From positions 1-28,212 of the forward strand of contig JAEXCG010000009.1 in NCBI GenBank assembly GCA_023402355.1: DNA of 28,212 nt, given 5' to 3'. Made by a program: the position numbers and the translations under genes. Shown here in pieces: positions 13,536 to 22,099 of this stretch. The stretch is from Bacillota bacterium. Its GTDB lineage: Bacteria; Bacillota; Clostridia; Christensenellales; Aristaeellaceae. Below the pieces are notes generated by a model. It made no database searches. It was not told the origin of the DNA and saw only the letters and a list, made by a program, of their open reading frames with translations. Positions within the stretch are counted from its first letter, which is position 1. Each line of letters opens with the position of its first letter.

Positions 13536-13564
13536 ATTGTAACATAAGCACCCAGCGAAAACAA
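13536..13564 (-). promoter_or_regulatory. Promoter of the SdpI-family gene
   Basis: TTGTTT (13564-13559), 17-bp spacer, extended -10 TGT-TACAAT (13541-13536) on the minus strand. The leader is about 65 nt. Confidence 0.65.
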
Positions 13565-13656
13565 CGCGCATTTCACCGCCCATAAACCCTTGGTTCCCCC
13601 GCCGTCCGCTTCATTTTACGGCAAAGCCGGCAGCCTCCTAAAAAGGTTTTTATTTA

Positions 13657-13688
13657 CAAAAAGTCCCAAGGGCCTCGCCCTCAGGACT
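13657..13688 (-). terminator. Terminator of the transketolase operon
   Basis: A nested palindrome on the minus strand: AGTCC (13688-13684) pairs with GGACT (13666-13662) around an inner GGGC/GCCC stem, followed by five T residues (13661-13657). It lies about 70 nt after the tkt stop. Confidence 0.75.
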
Positions 13689-13718
13689 CGCGTCCTTCCG
13701 CAATGGAAGGGATGCCGC

Positions 13719-13756
13719 GGGCCGGGGGGCGGCGCCCCACGGCCCTTTTCTTTTTT
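13719..13756 (+). terminator. Hairpin with T-run on the plus strand, just after the tkt stop
   Basis: GGGCCG (13719-13724) pairs with CGGCCC (13740-13745), with an inner GGGGC/GCCCC stem, followed by TTTTCTTTTTT. It is a good terminator for plus-strand transcription, but no plus-strand gene lies directly upstream except the island more than 700 bp away. On the minus strand it is a stable 3' hairpin with no T-run. Confidence 0.6.
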
Positions 13757-15734
13757 ACTTTCCCAGCACCCGCAGCGCTTCCTCGCAGGCGTGCTCGGCC
13801 GTGAAGCCGAACTGCTCGAACAGCACCTTCGCCGGAGCCGACGCGCCGTAGTGGTCCAGCCCGATCACCGCGCCGTCCATGCCGACGTACTTATACCAGG
13901 GCATCGACACGCCCGCCTCCATCGCCACGCGCGCGTGCACGGCGGAGGGCAGCACGCTCTCCCGATAGGCCGCGTCCTGCGCGTCGAACAGCTCCATGCA
14001 GGGCATCGACACCACGCGCGCGTCCACGCCCTTTGCGCGCAGCAGCTCTTTGGCGCCCATCACCTGCTCCACCTCGGAGCCGGAGGCCATCAAAATCACG
14101 TCCGGCGTCTCCTTCTCGCTGTCCGCGAGCACGTAGCCGCCCCTCAGGGCCGCCTTGCCGCTCGCCGCGTACTGCGGCAGGTTCTGGCGCGTGAGCACCA
14201 GGCAGGTCGGCAGGCCGTTTTGCAGCGCGACCTCCCAGCCCGCGGTCGTCTCCTTGCCGTCCGCGGGACGGAAGACCAGCAGGTCCGGCACCGCGCGCAG
14301 GCCCGCCAGATGCTCCACCGGCTCGTGCGTCGGGCCGTCCTCGCCCACGCCGATGGAATCGTGCGTGAGGATGTAGGTGACCGGAATCTTCATCAGCGCG
14401 CTCATGCGCATGGCGTTCTTCATGTAATCGCTGAACACGAAGAAGGTCGCCGCATAGGCGCGAAGCCCGCCGTGCAGGGCGATGCCGTTGCAGATCGCGG
14501 CCATCGCGTGCTCGCGCACGCCGAAGTGGATGTTGCCGCCTGCGTAGTTCTCCTTGGAGAAGTCGCCCGCGCCCTTGATGTCGCTCTTGTTGGAGGGCGC
14601 AAGGTCCGCGGAGCCGCCGAAGAAGTTCGGAACCGCCCGGCTCAGCTTGTTGAGCACCGTGCCGGAGGTCGCGCGCGTCGCCGCCGGGCCCTCGAACTGC
14701 CACAGGTCCGCCTCGGCCTCGATGTCGATGGGCAGCTTGTCCGCGTGCCAGAGCGCCCATTCCTTTGCGAGCTGCGGATATTCCGCCGCGTAACGACCAA
14801 ACAGGTCGTCCCACTCGGCCTCGTCCCGCGCGCCCTGGGCGATCTTTTCCGCCGCGCGCGCGTAGACCGCGTCCTCCACGGCGAAGCTTTCCTTCGGCAT
14901 ACCGAGGAATTCCTTCGTCGCGGCGAGGTTTTCCTCGCCCAGCGGTTCGCCGTGCGCGCTGGCCTTGCCCGCCTTGGCCGGGCAGCCATAGCCGATGAGC
15001 GTCGGCACCACGATCAGCGACGGGCGCGCGTCCCGCTTCGCCGCCTCGATGGCCGCGGCGATCTCGTCCGCGTCGTTTCCGTCCGCGACCTTCTGCACGT
15101 GCCAGCCGTAGGCGCTAAAGCGCGCGGGCACGTCCTCGCGCATGGCGATGTCCGTGTCGCCCTCGATGGAGATCTCGTTGTCGTCGTACAGCAGAATCAG
15201 CTTGCCCAGCCCCAGCGTGCCCGCCAGCGAGGCCGCCTCGGAGGAGATGCCCTCCATCATGCACCCGTCGCCGCAGATCGCGTAGGTGTAGTGGTTCACG
15301 ATTTCGTAGCCCGGGCGGTTGAACTTCGCCGCCAGGTGCGCCTCCGCCATCGCGAAGCCGACGGCGTTCGCCACGCCCTGCCCCAGCGGGCCGGTCGTGG
15401 TCTCCACGCCCGCGGTGTGGCGGTACTCGGGGTGGCCGGGGGTCTTGGAGCCCCACTGGCGGAACTGCTTCAGGTCGTCCATCGTCAGCCCATAGCCGTA
15501 CAGGTGCAGCAGCGTGTAGAGCAGCGCCGAGGCGTGGCCGGAGGAGAGCACGAAGCGGTCGCGGTTTGCCCAGTTCGGGTTTTTCGGGTTGTGGCGCATT
15601 TCCTTCTGCCACAGCGCGTAGGCCATGGGGGCCATGCCCATCGGCGCGCCCGGGTGGCCGGACTTGGCCTTTTGTACGGTGTCCGCGGCCAGCACGCGGA
15701 TGGTGTCGATGCAGCGCTTGTCCATCGAGGTCAT
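13755..15734 (-). CDS. tkt: Transketolase
   Basis: 659 aa, normal for bacterial transketolase, which moves two-carbon units between sugar phosphates in the pentose phosphate pathway with thiamine diphosphate and Mg2+. The start MTSMDKRCIDTIRVLA and KSGHPGAPMG (substrate/ThDP histidine) are typical. The ThDP signature GDGCMMEGISSEAASLAG with the downstream DDN is at about residues 155-190. The FGVREHAMAAICNG motif with the catalytic glutamate and the HDSIGVGEDGPTHEPVE loop follow, then the C-terminal domain. The ATG has AAAGGAAG 8 nt upstream; the open frame extends further but lacks family sequence. It is the last gene of the DUF2461-phosphohexomutase-tkt operon. Confidence 0.97.
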   Translation of the reverse strand: MTSMDKRCIDTIRVLAADTVQKAKSGHPGAPMGMAPMAYALWQKEMRHNPKNPNWANRDRFVLSSGHASALLYTLLHLYGYGLTMDDLKQFRQWGSKTPGHPEYRHTAGVETTTGPLGQGVANAVGFAMAEAHLAAKFNRPGYEIVNHYTYAICGDGCMMEGISSEAASLAGTLGLGKLILLYDDNEISIEGDTDIAMREDVPARFSAYGWHVQKVADGNDADEIAAAIEAAKRDARPSLIVVPTLIGYGCPAKAGKASAHGEPLGEENLAATKEFLGMPKESFAVEDAVYARAAEKIAQGARDEAEWDDLFGRYAAEYPQLAKEWALWHADKLPIDIEAEADLWQFEGPAATRATSGTVLNKLSRAVPNFFGGSADLAPSNKSDIKGAGDFSKENYAGGNIHFGVREHAMAAICNGIALHGGLRAYAATFFVFSDYMKNAMRMSALMKIPVTYILTHDSIGVGEDGPTHEPVEHLAGLRAVPDLLVFRPADGKETTAGWEVALQNGLPTCLVLTRQNLPQYAASGKAALRGGYVLADSEKETPDVILMASGSEVEQVMGAKELLRAKGVDARVVSMPCMELFDAQDAAYRESVLPSAVHARVAMEAGVSMPWYKYVGMDGAVIGLDHYGASAPAKVLFEQFGFTAEHACEEALRVLGK

Positions 15735-15775
15735 GTTAAAACTTCCTTTCTCTATGTCCGTCTTCTCTATCGCGT

Positions 15776-17335
15776 TTAGACCGATACGGCCTGCCGAAGC
15801 GTCGAAAGGTCGAGCCCTTCGCAGCCCGAAAGCGCATCCAGCAGCAGCCCCAGCATCCTCTGTACGCCGCCCGGGACGTCCGACTCGCAGTTGACCGGCA
15901 GCACCGGGTCGTGCACGGAAAGCCGCACGAGCACCCAACCAGTGTCTGGCGCCCCGCCGGAGTCCGGCGCCCCGCCAGCGTCCGGCGCCCCGACGGCATC
16001 CAGCTCCTCGTTCAGATCGAACGACACGCGCACGCCCTCGTGGTTGTCCGGCGCGAGACGGCCGCCGTGCGCGGGCGCGTAGGCCGTGAACGCCTCGACG
16101 GCCCGCTGCCCCGCCGCGCGGAAGTCCGGCGCGGTGATGCCGATGCGCACCTCGCGGGCCTCGACAGGCTCCGAAAGCCCCGCGATGAAGTCCCCGATGT
16201 CGCCGCCCGCGGCCTTTTTCTGCATCGCGGCGACGATCAGCCGCGTCACCAGGTACATGCCGTCGTCTAAAAAGTAATTCTCGCGCAGCGCCGCGTGGCC
16301 GCTCGTCTCGATGGCGAGCGGGCAGTCCACGCCCGCCTCGTTGAGCCGCACCGCCTCGTCGATGACGTTGCGGTAGCCGCGCTTAAAGCGGTGGTGCGTG
16401 CCGCCGCGCTCCCGGATAAACGCCGCGAGCCCGGAGGAGGTGACCGAATCCGTCACCACCGTGATGCCCGGGCGCTCCGAAAGCAGGATGGAAGAGATGA
16501 GCGCGATCAGGCGGTTGCGGTTGATCTCGCGCCCCGTGCGGTCCACGATGGCCGCGCGGTCGCAGTCCGTGTCGAAGATGACGCCCAGGTCCGCCCCGCT
16601 CTCCTTCACCGCGCGCGAAACGGCGTGCATCGCCGCCTCGTCCTCCGGGTTGGGGATGTGGTTCGGGAAGCGCCCGTCCGGCTCCAGGTACTGGCTGCCC
16701 CGCGTGTCCGCGCCCAGCTCCCGCAGCAGCCGTTCGTAGAAGCCGCCCGCGCCGTTGCCCGCGTCCACCGCGACGTGCAGGCCGGACAAGGGCTTCTCCC
16801 CGCCGCCGAGCGCGCCGCGCACCCGGGCCGCAAGCTGCTCCGCGTAGACGGAAAGGAAGTCGGCCTCCCGCGCGTCTACGGGGCCCTCCGGCACGTCCCT
16901 GGCGTCCCGCAGCATCGCCTCGATGTCCGCGCCCACGAGCCCGCCGCGCGCGGTGAAAAACTTGAGCCCGTTGCGGTACCAGGGGTGGTGGCTGGCGGTG
17001 ATCATGACCGCGCCGTCGGCCATGAAGCCCTCGGTCACGGTCGTCATGAACATCGCGGGCGTCGTGCAAAGCCCGCAGGAGAGCACCTGCGCGCCCGCCG
17101 CCGTCAGGCCCTGCGCGGCGGCCGACGCGAGCGATTCGCCCGTCACGCGCGAATCGCGGCCGATCGCGACGACCGGGCGCTCCTTCCCGCAGCCGCTGCT
17201 TCGCAGAAAGCGGACGAACGCGGCCCCCAGCGCGCGCGCCGCCGCCTCCGTCAGCACGGCGGGGTGCCCCTCGCGTGCCACCGCGTCGCCGCGCACGTCC
17301 GTTCCGCTCTTCAGGGAAAGCCATTCCTCGTGCAT
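15776..17335 (-). CDS. Phosphoglucomutase/phosphomannomutase family protein
   Basis: 519 aa. Alpha-D-phosphohexomutase with four domains: the catalytic serine loop MITASHHPWYRNGLKFF, the metal loop VIFDTDCDRAAIVD, the sugar-binding loop ETSGHAALREN and a C-terminal phosphate-binding domain. It interconverts hexose 1- and 6-phosphates; glucose versus mannose cannot be decided. The start at ATG 17335 has GGGAGG 7 nt upstream. In the C-terminal domain (about residues 446-463) a run of three six-residue repeats (GAPDxG) interrupts the fold between LNEELDAV and GWVLVRLS; it is coded by an 18-bp tandem repeat. It lies 41 nt before tkt and 22 nt after the DUF2461 gene. Confidence 0.94.
   Translation of the reverse strand: MHEEWLSLKSGTDVRGDAVAREGHPAVLTEAAARALGAAFVRFLRSSGCGKERPVVAIGRDSRVTGESLASAAAQGLTAAGAQVLSCGLCTTPAMFMTTVTEGFMADGAVMITASHHPWYRNGLKFFTARGGLVGADIEAMLRDARDVPEGPVDAREADFLSVYAEQLAARVRGALGGGEKPLSGLHVAVDAGNGAGGFYERLLRELGADTRGSQYLEPDGRFPNHIPNPEDEAAMHAVSRAVKESGADLGVIFDTDCDRAAIVDRTGREINRNRLIALISSILLSERPGITVVTDSVTSSGLAAFIRERGGTHHRFKRGYRNVIDEAVRLNEAGVDCPLAIETSGHAALRENYFLDDGMYLVTRLIVAAMQKKAAGGDIGDFIAGLSEPVEAREVRIGITAPDFRAAGQRAVEAFTAYAPAHGGRLAPDNHEGVRVSFDLNEELDAVGAPDAGGAPDSGGAPDTGWVLVRLSVHDPVLPVNCESDVPGGVQRMLGLLLDALSGCEGLDLSTLRQAVSV
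15945..15998. repeat. 18-bp tandem repeat (3 units) inside the phosphohexomutase gene
   Basis: Units 15945-15962, 15963-15980 and 15981-15998 share the TCYGGCGCCCCG start and differ in the last bases. The length is a multiple of three, so unit gain or loss keeps the frame. Confidence 0.88.
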
Positions 17336-17357
17336 GTCATAACCTCCCGGTCGTTTT

Positions 17358-18059
17358 TCAGTCCTGCCGCCTGACCGGCGCCATGGACTGCATCCTGCGC
17401 ATGTAATGGTACAGCGGCGCCAGCGCGCGCAGGTCGCGACAGAGCCGCTCCACGATTTCACCGGAGAAGATGAGCGAGAGGTTCTCCTCCGGGTTCGTGG
17501 CCTGGTGAAAGTAAAAGCCCTTCTTGTTGTAGATGGGTTTGAGCTGATCGGGCAGCTCCTCCGGAACGGCGAGCTTTTTATAGTCCGGCCCCTCCAGCAC
17601 GAAGCGGCCCGCGAAGTCCGGCGCGTTTAGAATCGCCAGCATTTCCTCCGGGTGGCTCAGCATCCGCGCGCGCAGCACGTCCATCACGGGCTTATTGGCC
17701 GCATACGCGCCGCAGCCCCAGCTGCTCGATTCGGGGTACGCGTCCCAGTAGAGGCCGAAGATTTCGCTGCGGGGCTCGCCCGCGCAGCGCCAGCCGATCC
17801 ACACGTGGTCGCGGTAGGGCGACTTGTCGCGCGAAAAGCGCGTGTCGCGCCGAAGCCGGGAGCAGACGCCCGAAGGGCGCGTGTCCAGCTCCGGGTCGAT
17901 CTCCTGAATCACCGGGGCGAGCGCCTCGCACAGCGCGTACAGCGGGCGCTTCACGTAGCGCTCGTATTCCGCGCGGTGCTCCTGAAAGTATGCCGTGCTG
18001 TTGTTGAAGCGGATCGACAGCAGAAAGCCGATCATCTCCTGCGGAAAGCCCTCGAACAT
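17358..18059 (-). CDS. DUF2461 family protein
   Basis: 233 aa, the size of DUF2461/TIGR02453 proteins, whose function is unknown. Characteristic blocks are visible: NSTAYFQEHRAEYERYV near the N-terminus, the SRLRRDTRFSRDKSPYRDHVWIGW block at about residues 65-90, a central FGLYWDAYPESSSWGCG and YNKKGFYFHQ. No signal peptide or membrane helix. The ATG follows GGAAGGAGG. It is the first gene of the operon, followed by the phosphohexomutase and transketolase, so a link to carbohydrate metabolism is possible but only by position. Confidence 0.9.
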   Translation of the reverse strand: MFEGFPQEMIGFLLSIRFNNSTAYFQEHRAEYERYVKRPLYALCEALAPVIQEIDPELDTRPSGVCSRLRRDTRFSRDKSPYRDHVWIGWRCAGEPRSEIFGLYWDAYPESSSWGCGAYAANKPVMDVLRARMLSHPEEMLAILNAPDFAGRFVLEGPDYKKLAVPEELPDQLKPIYNKKGFYFHQATNPEENLSLIFSGEIVERLCRDLRALAPLYHYMRRMQSMAPVRRQD

Positions 18060-18123
18060 GCCGCGCCTCCTTCCGTATTGCGGGGCGGTTTACCGCCCGC
18101 GCGGCGGCCGCCCAAACATGCGC

Positions 18124-18216
18124 ATTATACCATTTTTCGCGCGCCGCGTACAGGGGCAAGCGCCGCCGCACGCACGCAAACACATTCATTGTATTGCAAC
18201 CGCGCCGTTTGCGCAA
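18124..18216 (-). promoter_or_regulatory. Two tandem promoters for the DUF2461-phosphohexomutase-tkt operon
   Basis: Distal: TTGCGC (18216-18211), 17-bp spacer, TACAAT (18193-18188). Proximal: extended -10 TGG-TATAAT (18129-18124) with a poor -35. A hairpin follows in the leader (18080-18100) before the SD. Confidence 0.6.
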
Positions 18217-18261
18217 GCAGACATCTTGCGATGTTTTTTGTGCGGCTTGCCCTCGCGTGCA

Positions 18262-18299
18262 AAACGCAAAGAGCGCGCCGCAGTTTTGCTGCGGCGCGC
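18262..18299 (-). terminator. Terminator of the large surface-protein gene
   Basis: A perfect 11-bp stem (18299-18289 with 18283-18273) and 5-nt loop, 17 nt after the stop; the T-tract is interrupted (TCTTTGCGTTTT). Confidence 0.7.
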
Positions 18300-18316
18300 C
18301 TGCGCGGGCTGTCCTC

Positions 18317-20701
18317 TTATTTCCTGCGGCGGCCGCGCTTTCCGTCCGGCTCCCCGTCGCCGTCCTCGTACGGGTCTTCCTCGTACGGGCCGTCGTCCAG
18401 GCCGTCCAGCCATTCGTCGTCCGCCGGCTTCGCGGGAGCCGCCTTCGGCTCGCTGCGGGTCAGCCGGTAGCTGCCCGTGCCGCCCTGCATGAGCAGCTTG
18501 TCCTGCTCGCTGAGCTCGCCTTCCTTTTTGGCGCTCTCGCGGATACGGCTGAGCAGCTCGCGGTCGTAGAGCACGGTCTTGTCCATGTCCTCCGCCTGCG
18601 GCTCGGGCTGCTCCCCGTCCTCGTCTTCATCCTCGTCCTCGTAGTCGTCGATAAAGTCGTCCGCGGGTTTCTTCTTTCCAAACAGGCCGCCGAAGAGCCC
18701 CTTCTTTTCCTTCGCGGCGCCCTTGTCCGCGCGCGCCGCCGTCTTGGAGCGGGCCGGGCGCGCCGGTTCCTCGTCGTCGTAGTCGTCTTCCTCGCCGTCC
18801 GCCGCCTCGGAAGCGGCCGCTTCGTCCGGCGCGGACGCCTGCGCGGCGTCTTCTTCGATCTCCGGCCGCTCGGCCGCGGCTTCCTCCGCGGGCTGCGTGC
18901 GGCCGCGCCTCGGCCGCGCCGGGCCCTCGTCCGCCTCGTCCGCTTCCTCGGCTGCGGGCGCCTCCAGCGCCTCCGCCCCGCGGACGTCCTCGCCCCAGTC
19001 CTCGCGCTCCACGTCGCCAAGGTCCACGCGCTCGCGCTGCGGACGCCTGCGGCGCTGCGCGCCGGGGCGGCTGGTATACCTGCGGCTGCCGCCGCGCTCA
19101 AAACCGTCCATCGCCGCGGCGTGCGGGCCGGAAGCCCTGCGCCTGCCCGCGAGGATGAGCACCAGCACCGCCGCCAGCGCCACGATGAGCAGGCCCGCCA
19201 CCACGTAGAGGATCGTCATGCCGATGGAGCCCGTCTTTTCGGGAACGGCCGTCGCCTCCGGCTCGAGGGTCACGACCGGGGCGATCGTCGGCGGCGGGGT
19301 CACGGGCTCCGCCGTGGGCGCCACGTAGGCGATCATGATTTCGGGCGAGTTGAAGTGCTGCTCGACCGCCTCCTCCTGCCCGTCCACGTGCAATTTGTAC
19401 ACGGCGGTAAACTGGAACGTGCCCTCCATGCTGACCGTAAACTCGCGGACGATCTGCGTTTCTTCGCCCGCGGGCAGCGATTCAAGGGTCGCTATCTTCG
19501 TCTTGCCGTGGTACAGTTCGATGTTCGTTCCGTCCACCGTGCCGACGTTTCGGACCGTCACCGCGAAAGCGACCGTCGCGGGCTTGTCGCGGATGACCGT
19601 CTGCCCGGCCTGCGCCGTGACCTCCAGGTTGAGCGCGCGGCTCGCGTCCAGCGCGACGACGCTCACCTTGTTGGAGGAGTTCTCGATCGTGCCGCCCGCG
19701 CTGCTCTCGCCCGTCACCGTGAACGCGTGGTCGGCCGATTCCTGCACGGTGAATTCCTTTTCGACCGTCTTTTCCTCGCCGGGCTTGATCTCCAGGCCCG
19801 ATTCGATCTCGCCCAGCACGCTGTCCGTGATCTGCATGCCGGTATAGGTGATGTTGCCGGTGTTCTTGAGCTTTAAGGTCAGCTTCGCCTTTTCGCCGGG
19901 CATCACGCCCGTGACGTTCTCGCCCGTGAGGGTGAGGTCCAGGCCGCCCGTCGCGACCTCCAGCGTCTTCTGGGCCATGTTGGCGATGGTGAGCACCTTG
20001 TCCGAGCCCTCGGCGCGGTAGGTGACCTTGGGCTTGAACGTCACCTTTTTCTTGCCCATTTTATAGGTATACTCGCGCGTCACCTTGTCGCCCGGCTCGA
20101 TGCGGCTGACGTTGATCTTGTCGCTGGTCAGCTTCGTGTTGGTGATCTGCACGTTGGTCACCGCGACGTTGCCCGTGTTGGACAGCGTGTAGGTGAGGAC
20201 GACCTCCTGCCCCGCCTGCGCGGGGTTGGGCGTCACCGTGTAGCTGGCCGTAAGCTTCGGCGTGGGCGCGTCCTGCTGGATGCCGACCGCGATGGTCTTG
20301 TTGACCTGAACGGGGTCCCCCTCGCCCGCCGCCAGCTCGTAGCGCAGCGCAAAGCGAAGCTTCCCCTCTTCCATCTGTTCCTTGGTGACGTTCCATTTGC
20401 CGTTCCAGCTCTGGGACTGCCCCGCTTTCAGCGTGACATCGGTGAAGTTGCTGACGGCGTTTCCATCCGGGTCGTACAGCGTCATGGGGCTTTGCATGTC
20501 CTCGTCCCCGCCGTTGTACACCTTGATGGTGACTTCCACCTCGCCCGGCTCCACCAGCGTCTTGGGCACGCACGCGGAAGACGTGGTGATGGGGTCGTAG
20601 TCCGCCGCCGACGCAGGCAGGGCGAGCAGCAGCGCCATCACGAGCGCCACCACAAGACCCCATCCAATAGACCTGCTTCTCATAGCAATGCAGGAACGCA
20701 A
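18317..20701 (-). CDS. Large surface-anchored protein with CARDB/Ig-like repeats and a long charged cytoplasmic tail
   Basis: 794 aa. A signal peptide (about residues 1-33, cleavage near ASAAD) is followed by four or more repeats of about 90-110 residues resembling CARDB/DUF11 Ig-like domains; each has an L-x-N-T/V-G-(N/T) turn (TLSNTGNVAV, KLKNTGNITY, TVRNVGTVDG). A Thr/Pro/Glu-rich linker leads to one membrane helix (about 493-517), then RRR, so the last ~277 residues lie in the cytoplasm. That tail is very rich in Glu, Asp, Ala, Arg and Pro with a KKGLFGGLFGKKK segment and a DKTVLYDRELLSRI motif. The start is TTG, fixed by GGAGGAGGG 9 nt upstream; an ATG six codons later lacks an SD. It may sense or bind something at the envelope; the function is unknown. 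Monocistronic. Confidence 0.88.
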   Translation of the reverse strand: MRSCIAMRSRSIGWGLVVALVMALLLALPASAADYDPITTSSACVPKTLVEPGEVEVTIKVYNGGDEDMQSPMTLYDPDGNAVSNFTDVTLKAGQSQSWNGKWNVTKEQMEEGKLRFALRYELAAGEGDPVQVNKTIAVGIQQDAPTPKLTASYTVTPNPAQAGQEVVLTYTLSNTGNVAVTNVQITNTKLTSDKINVSRIEPGDKVTREYTYKMGKKKVTFKPKVTYRAEGSDKVLTIANMAQKTLEVATGGLDLTLTGENVTGVMPGEKAKLTLKLKNTGNITYTGMQITDSVLGEIESGLEIKPGEEKTVEKEFTVQESADHAFTVTGESSAGGTIENSSNKVSVVALDASRALNLEVTAQAGQTVIRDKPATVAFAVTVRNVGTVDGTNIELYHGKTKIATLESLPAGEETQIVREFTVSMEGTFQFTAVYKLHVDGQEEAVEQHFNSPEIMIAYVAPTAEPVTPPPTIAPVVTLEPEATAVPEKTGSIGMTILYVVAGLLIVALAAVLVLILAGRRRASGPHAAAMDGFERGGSRRYTSRPGAQRRRRPQRERVDLGDVEREDWGEDVRGAEALEAPAAEEADEADEGPARPRRGRTQPAEEAAAERPEIEEDAAQASAPDEAAASEAADGEEDDYDDEEPARPARSKTAARADKGAAKEKKGLFGGLFGKKKPADDFIDDYEDEDEDEDGEQPEPQAEDMDKTVLYDRELLSRIRESAKKEGELSEQDKLLMQGGTGSYRLTRSEPKAAPAKPADDEWLDGLDDGPYEEDPYEDGDGEPDGKRGRRRK

Positions 20702-20790
20702 GCGCGCGTTCCCTCCTCCCTTCTGTTACGGCCAGGAATCTCAAAGACGCCGTTTGGCGACAAAAATCGATACGATTCCTAGTTTATTTC

Positions 20791-20819
20791 ATTGTAGAAC
20801 ATGTGGGCTCCCCTGTCAA
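20791..20819 (-). promoter_or_regulatory. Sigma-A promoter of the surface-protein gene
   Basis: Perfect TTGACA (20819-20814), 17-bp spacer, TACAAT (20796-20791), about 90 nt upstream of the TTG start. The rest of the 20702-20971 gap is AT-rich with no gene. Confidence 0.82.
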
Positions 20820-20926
20820 GGGAAGACAAAAAGGTCAGATTCCGATTCTCTATACAGACGCTTCCGCCCGCCTTTTTGTTGAAGAAAGTATGCTAAAAAT
20901 ATTTTCCTTTTATACAGGCACAGGAC

Positions 20927-20953
20927 AAAAAAAGGGCAGGGCCCCGCCCTGCC
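20927..20953 (-). terminator. Terminator of the blaI-M56 operon
   Basis: A perfect 7-bp stem GGCAGGG (20953-20947 with 20941-20935), 5-nt loop, then C and seven T residues (20933-20927) on the minus strand, about 20 nt after the stop at 20972. Confidence 0.9.
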
Positions 20954-20971
20954 GAAACCGCGCCGCCTCCG

Positions 20972-22099
20972 CTAGTTTCCCTCCGCGGGGGGCTGCAATG
21001 CCTGCGTCGCGCCCGCCACCGGTTCCATCGCCGCGTCGTTCGTGCTCTCCTGCGTCACGTAGGTCTGCGGCCCCGAAGACGCTGCGGCCTCCCGCGCGTC
21101 GTTTCGCGTCGTCTCGCCGTCCGCGCTGAAGTCGGCCTGCGGGCCGCTCCACGAAGACTGCGACGTGTCCAGGGCCACCGAGGTCGCGCCCCTTCCCGGC
21201 AGCAGCAGCCCCGCGCTCAAGCAGAGCGCGAGGACGAGCGCGGGCAGCCAGACGCCCCGGCGCGCGCCGCCCGCGCCCATCACCGCCGCCACGCGCCGCC
21301 GCACGCCCTCCTTGCCCGAAAGGAAGTGCGCGGCGAGCGGCGCCGTATTCCCCGTGCCCCGGCGGGCGGCGAAGATGAGCAGCTCGCTGTAGCGAAGTCT
21401 GCGCTCGGGCGTCGCCCCACGCACCGCCGCCTCGTCGCAGGCGATCTCGCAGGCCACCCCCATGTCGTGCGCCGCCAGGCGCGCGGCCGGGTTGAACCAG
21501 TGCACCGCGCTAGCCGCCAGCGCGATCGCCTTGCCCCACACGTCCCCGCGCTGAAAGTGCGCCAGCTCGTGGCGCAGCAGCAGGCGCGTCTCCTGAAGGG
21601 GCAGGCCCTCGTCCGGCAGCAGGATCACGGGGCGCCTTGCGCCCAGCAGCATGGGCACGCGCACGGTCGGGCAGATTCGTAGCGCAGGCGCGTCGTTTAC
21701 GCCCATGTCCGCGCAGGCAAAGGCGTAGGCCAGCCGCGTCCTTTCCGCCCGCGGGGGCTCGCTCCAGCGGCGAACCGTCCACAGAAAGCGCGCGTGACGC
21801 CCCGCCGCCAGCAGCAGCGTCGCGGCCGCGCCCAGGAGCCAGAGCGCGAAGAGCAGCTCCATGAGCGGAAAGGGCCGCGCCGCGTTCCCGGCGGAGACGG
21901 CGGCTGCGTCCGCCCGCGCCGCCGGGCCGAGGGCCGGGCGCAGGGGCACCGCGAAGCCGAGGCACAAAAGCGCAAACAGGCCGCAGACCGTCTTCGCGCA
22001 GTAGCGCGAGAGCAGACGCGGCAGCGCCGCGTGCAGCGCAAGCGTCAGGGCCGTCATGCTCGCGGAGGAGACGGCGAGCATCCACAAAAAGCGCGTCAT
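20972..22099 (-). CDS. BlaR1/MecR1-like M56 metallopeptidase, short form without penicillin-sensor domain
   Basis: 375 aa. Three N-terminal hydrophobic segments (about 5-30, 38-55, 73-97) precede the zinc-peptidase domain with RHELAHFQRGD (HExxH at about 177-181) and the CEIACDEAAV second metal motif. A fourth membrane helix (about 280-300) is followed by only about 70 low-complexity residues outside the cell. True BlaR1 is about 585-600 aa with a beta-lactamase-like sensor of about 250 residues there; that domain is absent. In this family the peptidase leads to loss of BlaI repression. The ATG overlaps the blaI stop (ATGA). Confidence 0.93.
   Translation of the reverse strand: MTRFLWMLAVSSASMTALTLALHAALPRLLSRYCAKTVCGLFALLCLGFAVPLRPALGPAARADAAAVSAGNAARPFPLMELLFALWLLGAAATLLLAAGRHARFLWTVRRWSEPPRAERTRLAYAFACADMGVNDAPALRICPTVRVPMLLGARRPVILLPDEGLPLQETRLLLRHELAHFQRGDVWGKAIALAASAVHWFNPAARLAAHDMGVACEIACDEAAVRGATPERRLRYSELLIFAARRGTGNTAPLAAHFLSGKEGVRRRVAAVMGAGGARRGVWLPALVLALCLSAGLLLPGRGATSVALDTSQSSWSGPQADFSADGETTRNDAREAAASSGPQTYVTQESTNDAAMEPVAGATQALQPPAEGN

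Noticed and set aside
13590..15779. Very long plus-strand open frame (729 codons) opposite tkt, and a similar one opposite the surface-protein gene (18194-19876)
   Set aside because: Both translate to Arg/Val/His-rich sequence without domains and are the mirror of GC-rich genes whose minus-strand products are clear (transketolase, Ig-repeat protein).
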